Shown here: positions 1 through 8,118 of the stretch, one piece after another | Layout: each line of letters begins with the position of its first letter | How positions within the stretch are numbered: the first letter of the stretch is position 1 | DNA from: Acinetobacter guillouiae CIP 63.46 | GTDB lineage: Bacteria; Pseudomonadota; Gammaproteobacteria; Pseudomonadales; Moraxellaceae | Direction: 5' to 3' | Length of the DNA stretch: 64,000 nucleotides | Assembly: GCF_000368145.1 (NCBI RefSeq) | Contig: NZ_KB849283.1 | Span: forward strand, 770,324-834,323 | Program-made: the position numbers and the translations under genes | The notes under the pieces: model-generated | Databases searched by the model: none | What the model saw: the letters and a program-made list of their open reading frames with translations, nothing else | Told to the model about the DNA's origin: nothing

Positions 1-95
1 TCTATTACTTCAGCCCCAAGCCTTAATCCTAAAACAATAAATAAGGCATTTTCCCCTGGACGATTCATTACAGGTTGAATTCGAGTTGAAGTCAT
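1..95 (-). CDS. N-terminal start of a possible Dyp-type peroxidase (partial)
   Basis: An open frame starts with ATG at 95 and runs off the left edge, giving 31 residues. The beginning (MTSTRIQPVMNRPGENALF) and the following run FIVLGL resemble, from memory, the first strand of Dyp-type haem peroxidases of the YfeX kind. A GAGA stretch lies 8 bases before the ATG. The piece is too short to show haem ligands, so the family call is tentative. Confidence 0.4.
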   Translation of the reverse strand, partial: MTSTRIQPVMNRPGENALFIVLGLRLGAEVI

Positions 96-277
96 AATTT
101 ATCTCAAAATATTCTATTGGTTACAATCTAACATAGGCTGTTTTAAAGCTTAAGTTTTTATCGTTAACAATCCACTAATTCACAATATTTATATGAATAG
201 AAATGTTGCGAAAAATGATTAAAGCAATAAGTTTTGACTTTTTTGCTCAGACACCTCTATTGTCATTATTTTTAAAA

Positions 278-760
278 TCACTTTGAGTAATAAGCATAAA
301 TTTTAAAACAACTGTTTTTCTCATCAAACACAATATTCAAACGCTGCAACAAAGTACGAAATTGATCTGTTTGATCTAAAATCAAATCACTGATCAATCT
401 TCCTCTCGGTTTGCTCAGCATAGGCTTTACAAGTAAATATTCAATTGTAATAAATACAGGCATAGCATCGTGATAGAAAGGATGCCAATCACCCCAATAC
501 CACGGAATTTTCTTCACAAATTGATCTTCAGCTTGTAGATCTTTATTTTCAGTCACCAATTTGACAATAAATGCAGGTGGAAAATCCAAGTCTGTCATTG
601 CATGCAGAAGTTTGAGCCATTTTGAATCACTCATACAAGATACCAACTGCCGTTGATGCACGACCTGCTGAATTTTCAAAATATACTTTATATAGCCTTG
701 GTCAGCCTTTAAAGTATTTATATGATTTCGATATTCAAGATAATTTTCTTGTAAACCCAC
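278..760 (-). CDS. Hypothetical protein, possibly DUF6678-like
   Basis: 160-residue soluble protein with no signal peptide or membrane segment. The pattern is a helical start, a block SDSKWLKLLHAM (about residues 45-56), an aromatic motif WYWGDWHPFYH (about 87-97) and a C-terminal segment ending in KIYAYYSK. From memory this layout resembles DUF6678 proteins, which often sit as orphan genes in toxin-immunity loci; this is unverified. A terminator at 776-800 separates it from the upstream GST-like gene, so it is probably transcribed alone. Confidence 0.55.
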   Translation of the reverse strand: MGLQENYLEYRNHINTLKADQGYIKYILKIQQVVHQRQLVSCMSDSKWLKLLHAMTDLDFPPAFIVKLVTENKDLQAEDQFVKKIPWYWGDWHPFYHDAMPVFITIEYLLVKPMLSKPRGRLISDLILDQTDQFRTLLQRLNIVFDEKNSCFKIYAYYSK

Positions 761-775
761 ATTTATCCTTCAATT

Positions 776-800
776 AAAAGCACCTATGTTAGGTGCTTTT
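776..800 (-). terminator. Rho-independent terminator of the GST-like operon
   Basis: Perfect 11-bp arms (AAAAGCACCTA and TAGGTGCTTTT) with a 3-base loop lie just beyond the stop codon at 812. The T-rich arm follows the stem on the minus strand. Confidence 0.85.
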
Positions 801-811
801 AACACATAGAG

Positions 812-1597
812 TTAACCATATTGTTTCTGTAAATAAGATACGATTGCTGCTGACTCAAAGAGTTTTTCACCTGTATTTGGATCTTCTAAATAAGGCACTT
901 GAATGTCTTGCTTTGCACGCCCCATAACTGGAATAATTTTTTCACGTTTGCCACCGACCAAAGGAACATATTTACCGGGTTTTAAACGTAAAACTGCTGG
1001 GCCTAGATCTTGCCAACACTCTTTCGCCACATTATGAAAGATAAATGGAATTTCTAATTCAGTTAACACAGCACGCACAACACGTGTATAGGGGCTGGCT
1101 TCAAACCCCCATAATTCCAATAATTGCGCTGGACTTGCACGATCAATAATTTTTTTATTAACCCAAACCCCGCGTGCACCATTAATAATGGTTCCCACCA
1201 TAGCGACCGTTGGATATTTAGGATAATGAGAATATTTCTTTGGTGTTTTGCCTGTTTTACCATAATGCTTAAATAAGTAATCAACAATCTTTTGCGATTC
1301 GTACATTGCTGTTCCCGTATTTTCATCAATGAAATACGGAAAACGCAATTTTCCACCTTTTTCTTTTACAACCTGACGATATTTAGTTCCACCTTTAGGG
1401 CATGGATAGACTTCATAATCCAAATTGAGCAAGGTCATCACTTCTCGTACACGGCGACAAAATGGTGAACCCTCAAACTCATATAACTTTAAAGCCTTTT
1501 CTGGCTGGTTTGGAAACGGAGTTCCTGTTACACCACGGCCTCCCTCAGTCAGTGATGAAGCCAAAGCTTGTACAACTTTAATTTGATGATGCACCAT
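812..1597 (-). CDS. Protein with two glutathione S-transferase N-terminal (thioredoxin-fold) domains
   Basis: 261-residue cytoplasmic protein with two thioredoxin-like GST_N domains, at about residues 36-113 and 159-261, and no helical GST_C domain. The first domain has the redox-type motif SPFC (44-47). In the second the same place reads SPYT (168-171), so the cysteine is replaced by threonine. Both domains keep the cis-proline region (FPYF, VPYL) and a YES/FES glutathione-site motif. It probably binds glutathione; the substrate is unknown. It lies 42 bp after rraA and is the last gene of a three-gene operon closed by the terminator at 776-800. Confidence 0.8.
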   Translation of the reverse strand: MVHHQIKVVQALASSLTEGGRGVTGTPFPNQPEKALKLYEFEGSPFCRRVREVMTLLNLDYEVYPCPKGGTKYRQVVKEKGGKLRFPYFIDENTGTAMYESQKIVDYLFKHYGKTGKTPKKYSHYPKYPTVAMVGTIINGARGVWVNKKIIDRASPAQLLELWGFEASPYTRVVRAVLTELEIPFIFHNVAKECWQDLGPAVLRLKPGKYVPLVGGKREKIIPVMGRAKQDIQVPYLEDPNTGEKLFESAAIVSYLQKQYG

Positions 1598-1639
1598 TTT
1601 ATACCCCCTAGATGATTGTTTTCGCTTAAATAAAGCTTT

Positions 1640-2152
1640 TTATAAATCCACTAATTTTTCTTTTGAAACCACAATGCCATTGTTATCTGCATAGATATAT
1701 TCACCAGAATTGAAAGTGACACTACCAAAATACACAGGAATATCGACCTCACCTATGCCTTTACGATTGCTTTTTTGTGGAATTGAAGCCAATGCATGGA
1801 CACCTAGATCAAGTTCAACTAGTGCATCTACATCACGTACACAGCCGTAAATCACTACACCATTCCAGTGATGCTTAACCGCTGACTCTGCAATCATGTC
1901 ACCCATCAAGGCACAACGCATGGATGCTCCACCATCGACAACCAAAACCTTGCCTGTTCCATCTGTAGCAAGTAACTCTTTCACTCGTGAGTTATCTTCA
2001 AAACACTTGACTGTCACGATTTGACCACCAAAGGTTTTTCGCGCCCCATAACTTCTAAAAAACTTACCATCTAGAGATGGAATCAAGGTTTGGATGTCTT
2101 GGTCTGGATGATCATCTAATAAATCACAAGTTACAAAAGGTACTGTAGTCAC
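1640..2152 (-). CDS. rraA: Ribonuclease E activity regulator RraA family protein
   Basis: 170 residues, full length for the RraA/RraA-like family (DUF/MenG fold). In enterobacteria RraA binds RNase E and inhibits mRNA decay; related proteins are 4-hydroxy-4-methyl-2-oxoglutarate/oxaloacetate aldolases. The glycine-rich segment [15 protein letters not shown] (about 91-105) and the CVRD motif (about 124-127) match the family's active or binding cleft. Start is GTG at 2152, with GGAG seven bases upstream. Twelve bases separate it from the upstream NAD(P)-binding gene, so the two are co-transcribed. Whether it acts on RNase E or as an aldolase cannot be told from sequence alone. Confidence 0.9.
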   Translation of the reverse strand: MTTVPFVTCDLLDDHPDQDIQTLIPSLDGKFFRSYGARKTFGGQIVTVKCFEDNSRVKELLATDGTGKVLVVDGGASMRCALMGDMIAESAVKHHWNGVVIYGCVRDVDALVELDLGVHALASIPQKSNRKGIGEVDIPVYFGSVTFNSGEYIYADNNGIVVSKEKLVDL

Positions 2153-2164
2153 GTTATCACTCCA

Positions 2165-2830
2165 TTATTTGCTATTTTGTATACGCAAATTATCATAAAT
2201 TTCAATTTTTTGAGTTTGTGTTTGAGCAGCCTCGACCATAGTATGAGCCACTTGTTGTGCTGTCACTGGCTTATATTTAAAAGAATTGGGTACCAAATGC
2301 GAAAATTTACCATACAGCTTTTGCGTTACGTCTTCTAAGAATCGCTTTTCATTTCGTTCACCAAGGAGTAACGATGGGCGAATAATAGAAAAACGATATA
2401 AGTTCAACTTTTGTATATAGTCCTCAAGCTCACCTTTCACTTGATTATAAAAAATTGGCGAGCTGGCTTTTGCCCCCATCGCACTGACTAAAAGTAAATG
2501 AGTTTCAGTCATTTCAAATAAATCTGCAAAATGCGCATTGATCTCAAAATCAATATTATAGAAAGCTTCTTTAGAACCTGCCTTTTTAATGGTCGTTCCC
2601 AAACAACTGAATGCATGAGTGTAACCGCTGACATCTTGATCATTGAGTAGAAGGAAATCATCCAATACAAATTGTTCAACTTTTTTAAATTTTGAAAAGT
2701 CGGGATTTTCTCGTCGCACAACAACTGTAATTTTTTCACAATCAGTCAATAAATCGAGCTGTTCAATCAGACGCTGCCCCACTAAACCTGTTGCTCCAAT
2801 CACAATCGCATTTTTTATCGAATTAGTCAT
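2165..2830 (-). CDS. NAD(P)H-binding Rossmann-fold protein (atypical short-chain reductase)
   Basis: 221 residues. The N-terminal motif GATGLVG (about 12-18) after a beta strand is the dinucleotide-binding turn of NmrA/HTATIP2-like atypical short-chain dehydrogenases. SCLGTTIKKAGS (about 95-106) and the segment around FYNQVKGELEDYI (about 129-141), with the Y..xK-like pair, fit the same family, as in Acinetobacter NAD(P)H-binding oxidoreductases. The substrate is unknown. An AGGAG lies 11 bases before the ATG. It heads the operon continuing into rraA and the GST-like gene. Confidence 0.8.
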   Translation of the reverse strand: MTNSIKNAIVIGATGLVGQRLIEQLDLLTDCEKITVVVRRENPDFSKFKKVEQFVLDDFLLLNDQDVSGYTHAFSCLGTTIKKAGSKEAFYNIDFEINAHFADLFEMTETHLLLVSAMGAKASSPIFYNQVKGELEDYIQKLNLYRFSIIRPSLLLGERNEKRFLEDVTQKLYGKFSHLVPNSFKYKPVTAQQVAHTMVEAAQTQTQKIEIYDNLRIQNSK

Positions 2831-2919
2831 TTTTTAAACAATCTCCTAGATTTATTACTAATCTAACGTTTTATTTCAAATTTTTCTTCAACAAAAATGT
2901 TGTCAAAGCATGTCAACAC

Positions 2920-2948
2920 TTGACTTTACTGGCCTCTTTAATCACAAT
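2920..2948 (+). promoter_or_regulatory. Predicted sigma-70 promoter of rpsT
   Basis: TTGACT at 2920-2925 and CACAAT at 2943-2948 are separated by 17 bases. This would start transcription near 2955 and give a leader of about 90 bases. Confidence 0.6.
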
Positions 2949-2962
2949 ATGGCACTTGTTTA

Positions 2963-3012
2963 CGGGCTGGTGATAATCCTCTGATGTGGTTTTCAGATGT
3001 GGTTTCAGCCCG
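2963..3012 (+). promoter_or_regulatory. Structured rpsT leader
   Basis: CGGGCTG (2963-2969) can pair with CAGCCCG (3006-3012) to close a long loop. The loop holds a near-repeat of GATGTGGTTTTCA (2983-2995 and 2997-3008, the second with one T fewer). The stem ends just upstream of the AAGGAG ribosome site at 3031-3036. S20 is known to repress its own translation in E. coli; that this leader is the target is inference. Confidence 0.45.
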
Positions 3013-3043
3013 CCCAGACCCATCTAATTCAAGGAGTGCACGA

Positions 3044-3310
3044 GTGGCAAACTCTGCTCAAGCAAAAAAACGTGCTCGTCAAAACGTTAAAGCACGTAAA
3101 CACAACGCAAGCTTGCGTTCAATGGTACGTACTTATATCAAACGCACAATCGCTGCTATCGCTACTGGTGAATATGCTGCCGCAACTGAAGCTTATAAAG
3201 CTGCAGTTCCAGTTATTGACCGTATGGCGGATAAAGGTATCATCCATAAAAACAAAGCTGCTCGTCACAAGAGCCGCTTGAATGCACAGGTTAAAGCGTT
3301 AGCTAACTAA
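3044..3310 (+). CDS. rpsT: 30S ribosomal protein S20
   Basis: 88 residues, normal for S20, which binds 16S rRNA early in assembly of the small subunit. The start is GTG at 3044, set by AAGGAG at 3031-3036; the longer reading from 2984 would add a non-family extension. The sequence [12 protein letters not shown], then basic helices with SMVRTYIK and the C-terminal [16 protein letters not shown], is typical. A non-AUG start is also seen in E. coli rpsT (UUG), where it is part of autoregulation. A strong terminator follows. Confidence 0.97.
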   Translation: MANSAQAKKRARQNVKARKHNASLRSMVRTYIKRTIAAIATGEYAAATEAYKAAVPVIDRMADKGIIHKNKAARHKSRLNAQVKALAN

Positions 3311-3321
3311 TTTTTGCATAT

Positions 3322-3349
3322 GAAAAGAGCCCTTTAAAGGGCTTTTTTT
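3322..3349 (+). terminator. rpsT terminator
   Basis: The stem AGCCCTTTAAAGGGCT (3328-3343) is followed by seven T's, directly after the rpsT stop. Confidence 0.9.
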
Positions 3350-3463
3350 GTAGCTAAAATTTGACTATAGCGCATTAAAATCAGAAAACATCAAAACTTA
3401 TCTACCACTTCATCATTATTTCTCAGTAGATAGATAAGTAAGAGATCTAAACTATAAAAATAA

Positions 3464-3955
3464 TTACTTTGCTAAATGTGAAATTAAGACTGTTGCAGTG
3501 GATAAAATACCTTCCTGACGACCAGTAAAACCCAATTTCTCTGTGGTTGTTGCTTTAACACTAATTTGAGTCACATCAACATCTAACACATCTGCAATAC
3601 TTTGACGCATTTCCAAATTGTGTTTGGCTAATTTAGGCCGTTCACATGCCACAGTAATATCGGCATTATTTAATTTATAACCACGGTCTAAAATTAATTG
3701 ATAAACATGTTTTAAAAGTTTACGGCTATCCGCACCTTTAAATTCAGCATCTGTGTCTGGGAAATGCTGTCCAATATCCCCTAAAGCCAATGCACCCAAT
3801 AAAGCATCACATAATGCGTGTAACACGACATCACCATCAGAATGTGCTTTTAAACCATGCGTATGTGGAATTTGAACGCCTGCCAAAGTTACAAAATCAC
3901 CTTCTTCAAAAGCATGTACATCCATTCCCTGCCCAATACGAATCGGTATGATCAT
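3464..3955 (-). CDS. ispF: 2-C-methyl-D-erythritol 2,4-cyclodiphosphate synthase
   Basis: 163 residues, normal length. It closes CDP-ME-2-phosphate to the cyclodiphosphate, releasing CMP, in the non-mevalonate isoprenoid pathway. Zinc ligands Asp12, His14 and His46 are present in GMDVHAF and SDGDVVLH, at the spacing of the E. coli enzyme (8, 10, 42). The C-terminal TTTEKLGFTGRQEGI motif binds the nucleotide. No ispD is adjacent; the gene stands alone on its strand. Confidence 0.97.
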   Translation of the reverse strand: MIIPIRIGQGMDVHAFEEGDFVTLAGVQIPHTHGLKAHSDGDVVLHALCDALLGALALGDIGQHFPDTDAEFKGADSRKLLKHVYQLILDRGYKLNNADITVACERPKLAKHNLEMRQSIADVLDVDVTQISVKATTTEKLGFTGRQEGILSTATVLISHLAK

Positions 3956-4055
3956 TCTTAGCTCCTTTTGCAGTTTTTAAAATTTAAAAATCTTGTATTC
4001 GTACTTTCTCTTTCGCTATAGTACGTATGCAAACATTGTGAAAGTATAAGCGATC

Positions 4056-4706
4056 ATGCTGTTGAATACAGAATTTAATCAAATTAAAACACTCTTGTCT
4101 GGTCTCATTTTGAGCTGTATCAGTACATCAGCTGTTTACGCCCTGCCTCTTGACTGTAAGCACCAAGATTCATCACTTTTAAAAAAGTTATGTGGTTCGC
4201 AGTATAGTGAACTGCGCGCTCAATTAAATGAGAGCTATCTCACTGCATATCTGGTCACAGATGCACCAATACGCTTAATCAATGATACGCATCGTTTGTG
4301 GCTCAACCGTTTAAGTCAATGTAAAAGCAACGATTGTTTTAAACAACAGTTCGATATTCGCCTAGAAGACTTAAATTTTTACACTTCAATGAATCAAAGT
4401 TTAACCCAACATTTCATCAAATATGAACATGGTAAAATTTCGAAGCAACCCGCCCATTTACAAATCCATCAACTGACTAAAGATCGGATTAAAGTTGAAG
4501 GCATCGCCTACCGAAATCCCAATAACCGTAAAGATAGTCAAATCGTCTCATTGTTGGCTTACACCACGCCTGAAAAAAAGAATCAAATTTTGGACAATGA
4601 ACATGACTGTAAATATGTGCTTAATTTCCAAAAAGCAATTTTGTCTGTGACAACAACACAAAAAGGCTGTGAGCGCTTTACTGGAATTTACCGTTTATAT
4701 GATTAA
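4056..4706 (+). CDS. Secreted LprI-like (DUF1311-type) protein
   Basis: 216 residues with a signal peptide of about 35 residues ending near AVYA-LPLDC. The first 80 mature residues show the four-cysteine LprI/DUF1311 pattern: DCKHQDS, KKLCGSQYSELRAQLN, a Trp/Arg helix LWLNRLSQC and NDCFKQQFDIRLEDL. Family members inhibit lysozyme or are periplasmic proteins of unknown role. The C-terminal 100 residues are unrelated to that domain as far as I can see and carry another cysteine pair (DCKY, GCER). It opens the accessory patch that runs to 8.1 kb. Confidence 0.65.
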   Translation: MLLNTEFNQIKTLLSGLILSCISTSAVYALPLDCKHQDSSLLKKLCGSQYSELRAQLNESYLTAYLVTDAPIRLINDTHRLWLNRLSQCKSNDCFKQQFDIRLEDLNFYTSMNQSLTQHFIKYEHGKISKQPAHLQIHQLTKDRIKVEGIAYRNPNNRKDSQIVSLLAYTTPEKKNQILDNEHDCKYVLNFQKAILSVTTTQKGCERFTGIYRLYD

Positions 4707-4732
4707 GATTTATAATTAAATTTGGCAAAACC

Positions 4733-5416
4733 ATGAGTACAAAACTAGCGTTAAGTGAAGAAAGATTAAAAATATTATCTTAATGTATGCAGAATTATGA
4801 TGTGGGTGCTGATACAGATGAATGGCCTAACAATATCATTTCGCGCTTTACCAGCGTTTATAATGATGGTTCTATCTCAAAGCACAATATCCCATTGCAG
4901 CATGAAATTGATCCCGATGAATTAAAACTTTGTCAAAAACTAAGCGCTGAAATCGCCAATATCATGACAAATGTTGAAGTTGGTATGGGTTCAAACTCGG
5001 GTGATTATTTTCAAGATTTTTATATCATGCATTCACAAAACTCAGCTAGCCAAAAAATTACGCCTCAACTGATTCAAAAATACTTTGCCAATACTATTTT
5101 TCCTTTGGCGAACATTACGACTGAACCGCTTACAACCAATACACAGTGGTGGAAAGAAGTTGAACAAGATGGTGAAGAATCTCCAGCAGAATATTTTCAG
5201 CCTTGGCACAAGATGATAAATTGGTTTGCAGCACAACACGATTTTATCGACTGTGCATTTGTTCGGATTGGTGACTCAGCACTTTTAGAACAAATCGATT
5301 CTGATGATTACCCGAAAGGAACAATCATTACAGGTTGTGTCTTGCCTCGACTTGCATTGGGCTTAACCCAGAATAGCAGCTTGGTTGGAATCTTTGGATA
5401 TGTTGTACACAGTTAA
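4733..5416 (+). pseudogene. Hypothetical gene interrupted by an in-frame stop (or starting at 4787)
   Basis: From ATG at 4733 the frame encodes MSTKLALSEERLKILS, then TAA at 4781-4783, then reads through in the same frame (TGT, ATG at 4787) for 209 more residues to 5416. A single CAA-to-TAA or GAA-to-TAA change would explain it. Alternatively the real protein simply starts at 4787, but no good ribosome site is seen there. The downstream protein is acidic and soluble, with a Trp-rich stretch (TNTQWWKEVE) and no family I recognise. Neighbours are immunity-like orphans. Confidence 0.5.
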
Positions 5417-5461
5417 GATCTAACTAGCTTAATTAAAATATAAATAAAATAGGGAATAACA

Positions 5462-5611
5462 ATGACTCAACTGTTAATTTTAGACCAAGTCTCACAACAC
5501 CTTGATCAAACCTCTTTTGGCGGTCTTCCTGTTAAAACGTTTGGCTTACAAGTTGAATGGCTGTTTGTTTGCCCTCAGGGTAAAACTGCTAAATTTCTAT
5601 GGCAATGCTAG
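5462..5611 (+). pseudogene. Short fragment resembling the N-terminus of a DUF1963 (YwqG-like) protein
   Basis: 49-codon frame with AGGGAATAAC ahead of the ATG. The sequence contains SFGGLPVKTFGLQVEW and ends KFLWQC before a TAG. The FGGLP...W...C...FL-Q pattern resembles the start of DUF1963 proteins, which normally run well over 150 residues, so this looks like a truncated remnant. It lies 21 bases before the DUF4304-like gene. The family match is from memory and short. Confidence 0.4.
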
Positions 5612-5632
5612 CCTTCACCATGGATATATCTA

Positions 5633-6274
5633 ATGGATAAAAAAGTCATTTCCAAACTATTACAACGTCAGTTTTATCCCATTTTAAAAGCACAAGGCTT
5701 TATAAAAAAAGGCGATGTATTTAGGCAGGTTGAGGGAGAAGTTATTCGAATCGTCGATATACAGCACTCCATTAAAAGACATTGTTTTCAAGTTAATCTC
5801 GGTATTCACCTCATCCCATTAGGTGAATATGTTATGCGATGTACAGGTAACGCTTTAGATATTGAAAAAATGCGTGATTTCGATTGTGCATGGCGTAGTT
5901 CGATCCTGCCTTATTTGATCAATGATCATGACAACGACTGGTCATATACCTCAAATGAACAAGATGCTAACGAAATGGTGCAATTTCTAGTATCTGAGTG
6001 GAATCGTCAAAGCCAAAATTTCTTTAATCAATTAGCACATTGGCCTGAAGATTTTCTCAAGAAAGCGCATCAGGCCTGTATAAATCCCTTACATCCCGCA
6101 CACATGTGTACCCTCTGCTATGTAGCTGGTGCTGCTGGTGATTTACAATTGGTCAAGAGGCTCGCTGAGATTGCAATTGATGCTGTTCCTGAACGAGCCA
6201 CCTCATTAAAAGAACGATTAGCATCATTTATCCAAAATCCAAGTTTAGCGATTCCGCAAATTATCGATGAATGA
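5633..6274 (+). CDS. DUF4304 domain-containing protein
   Basis: 213 residues, soluble. The N-terminal half (KLLQRQFYPILKAQGFIKKGDVFRQ, about 7-31, then a beta-rich segment with FQVNLGIHLIP) follows the DUF4304 pattern in which a 'GF.K.G..F.R' turn precedes strands. DUF4304 proteins commonly sit beside polymorphic toxin or immunity genes; a molecular role is not established. The C-terminus has an alpha-helical repeat-like tail with cysteines. The gene is 21 bp after the DUF1963-like fragment and probably shares its promoter. Confidence 0.65.
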   Translation: MDKKVISKLLQRQFYPILKAQGFIKKGDVFRQVEGEVIRIVDIQHSIKRHCFQVNLGIHLIPLGEYVMRCTGNALDIEKMRDFDCAWRSSILPYLINDHDNDWSYTSNEQDANEMVQFLVSEWNRQSQNFFNQLAHWPEDFLKKAHQACINPLHPAHMCTLCYVAGAAGDLQLVKRLAEIAIDAVPERATSLKERLASFIQNPSLAIPQIIDE

Positions 6275-6472
6275 CGAAATGAAGCAGTCAAATGCGCTAT
6301 TCACCAAATTGAAATATTTGTTATATTTTCTAACAACTTTCACGATCCGATTTAAAGTTTTACGCTTTATTTCCTGACTTAATTAACTTATAAATAACTA
6401 TATATAAATAGTCTGATGACATATTTGTTGTAAATACCGAACACCAAACAATAGAGGATCAAAGGTGTTGAT

Positions 6473-7513
6473 ATGGATTTGAACATGTATCTCACCAATA
6501 AATTTAAGAATTTTAATGAGTTTCTAGAAACGCATTGGCATGACTACCCCAATAAATACAAAGAAATCCAAACACTGCTGTTTTTTCAAGCCTATACCAC
6601 CAAGCCACTTTCCGAGAAATTTGAAATCAATATTGATCAGGCCTTAAAGTATCCAACCTTAAGATATTACTTTCAACAGATTGAAAAATATATCCATATA
6701 CCGCCCAAGCAACTGTTTCCTAACTCATTTCATCGCCCTTATGAACATATTTTAAATGAGTTTAAATATTTAAGCTTTTACCAAGAAGCTTTTGAATTTC
6801 ACAAAAATTTAGAAAAAATAAGAAATACTTTTAATAAAATTTCCATTCCAATTGCCAGTCATGCTATTTACACAGAAATTTTACAATATCTCAATTTGAG
6901 CTTTGAATACCTTGCTGATCCCAACTTAGCCAACGAGTTAAAGATTAAATTAATTTACCAATGGCAAGATATTCATAATTTAGAAACTGTTGCCGCATAT
7001 AAATCATTAGAAAAAATTAAGACCACACTCAATCATTATCGGCAAAAATCCTGTTCAGAGTACTATTTTAATTTAATTCAACTGGGTGAAAATCAACGGA
7101 TTGAATTTAAAGAACGTACCACTGACCTATTAACCAACCGCAAATCAGATAAATGGGTCAAAGCGTGCTTTGCATTTATGAATACCCGCAATGGCTATGT
7201 ATTTATAGGCGTTGCTGATGATTTAACCATTGTAGGGATTGAAAATGAACTTGCGGAACACTTTAATAATTCACTCGACTTAATGAAGCGGAGTTTGATT
7301 GATAAACTGGCACACGAAAGTAACAAAATTTCAAATATTTATACCACACTAGAAGAAATACAGATTCAAGGAAAAACCATATTGGTCTTTAAATGTAATA
7401 AATCGGACCGTCCTTTGTATTACAAAGGCGAACTGTTTATGCGCACCAATGGACAAACAACACGCGTTCCACCTGAACTGATTGAAAGTTTTCGGGTAGA
7501 ATTTTATTGTTAG
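6473..7513 (+). CDS. AlbA_2 (Schlafen-type) domain protein with a novel helical N-terminus
   Basis: 346 residues. The C-terminal part (about 207-335) is an AlbA_2/divergent-AAA domain: ENQRIEFKER (206-215), a central CFAFMNTRNGYVFIGVADD and the closing strand LFMRTNGQTTRVPP. In other bacteria this domain opens transcriptional regulators and defence-associated ATPases. Here it sits at the C-terminus behind about 200 residues of helical sequence that I do not recognise. No Walker motif or nuclease motif is visible. An AAAGGTG site lies upstream of the ATG. Expression is probably independent of the DUF4304-like gene (198-bp gap). Confidence 0.7.
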   Translation: MDLNMYLTNKFKNFNEFLETHWHDYPNKYKEIQTLLFFQAYTTKPLSEKFEINIDQALKYPTLRYYFQQIEKYIHIPPKQLFPNSFHRPYEHILNEFKYLSFYQEAFEFHKNLEKIRNTFNKISIPIASHAIYTEILQYLNLSFEYLADPNLANELKIKLIYQWQDIHNLETVAAYKSLEKIKTTLNHYRQKSCSEYYFNLIQLGENQRIEFKERTTDLLTNRKSDKWVKACFAFMNTRNGYVFIGVADDLTIVGIENELAEHFNNSLDLMKRSLIDKLAHESNKISNIYTTLEEIQIQGKTILVFKCNKSDRPLYYKGELFMRTNGQTTRVPPELIESFRVEFYC

Positions 7514-7553
7514 CATTCAATAGTTAAAATCTTTGCCTAGAAGAATCAAAAAT

Positions 7554-8096
7554 ATGAATTACCCTCAGTTTAAATATCATCCCAATGCATACAAACTTGA
7601 TCTGTTTGAAAAAGAAGATGGTATTTGTTCAATTTGCAATCAACAACGCGACTTAAAGTACGTATGTTCTTTCTATAGCATAGATGAACCCGATTATATC
7701 TGTCCGTGGTGTATTGCCAATGGTGCAGCAGCGCAAAAATACGATGGAGAATACAATGACTATTGTGGCATTGAAGGTATTTCTTCAAACCCAAATGTTC
7801 CATCCGAAAAAATCAACCCTGAGTTTTTAGATGAAATCTGCTTAAAAACGCCAAGTTATCATAGTTGGCAACAAGAAGTTTGGCTGATGCATTGCAATGA
7901 ACCATGTCAGTTTATCGCTTATGCGGATAGTGAAATGCTTAAACCAATTTGGGATGAGGTCAAAGCCGATATCGAAGAAAATGGTTATCCAGTAGAGCTT
8001 ATCCAAGATCAGCTCAGTATCGACGGTGATTTAACAGGCTATCTGTTTCAATGCATTCATTGCCAACAACATCGCTTACATATAGATTGTAGTTAA
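7554..8096 (+). CDS. CbrC family protein (UPF0167)
   Basis: 180 residues from ATG at 7554; an upstream TTG would add seven unlikely residues. Four CxxC-type pairs are visible: CSIC near residue 25, CPWC near 50, and CIHC plus a terminal Cys near the end, suggesting one or two zinc ribbons. The opening FKYHPNAYK and the DYCGIEGIS segment match CbrC/YieJ, named for colicin E2 tolerance in E. coli, where its mechanism is unknown. It is 40 bp behind the AlbA_2 gene. Confidence 0.8.
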   Translation: MNYPQFKYHPNAYKLDLFEKEDGICSICNQQRDLKYVCSFYSIDEPDYICPWCIANGAAAQKYDGEYNDYCGIEGISSNPNVPSEKINPEFLDEICLKTPSYHSWQQEVWLMHCNEPCQFIAYADSEMLKPIWDEVKADIEENGYPVELIQDQLSIDGDLTGYLFQCIHCQQHRLHIDCS

Positions 8097-8118
8097 ATAC
8101 ATAATCAAACCTTATAAG

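Noticed and set aside
3001-3043. A longer rpsT start at 2984
   Set aside because: The extension is not S20-like and ignores the strong AAGGAG before GTG 3044.
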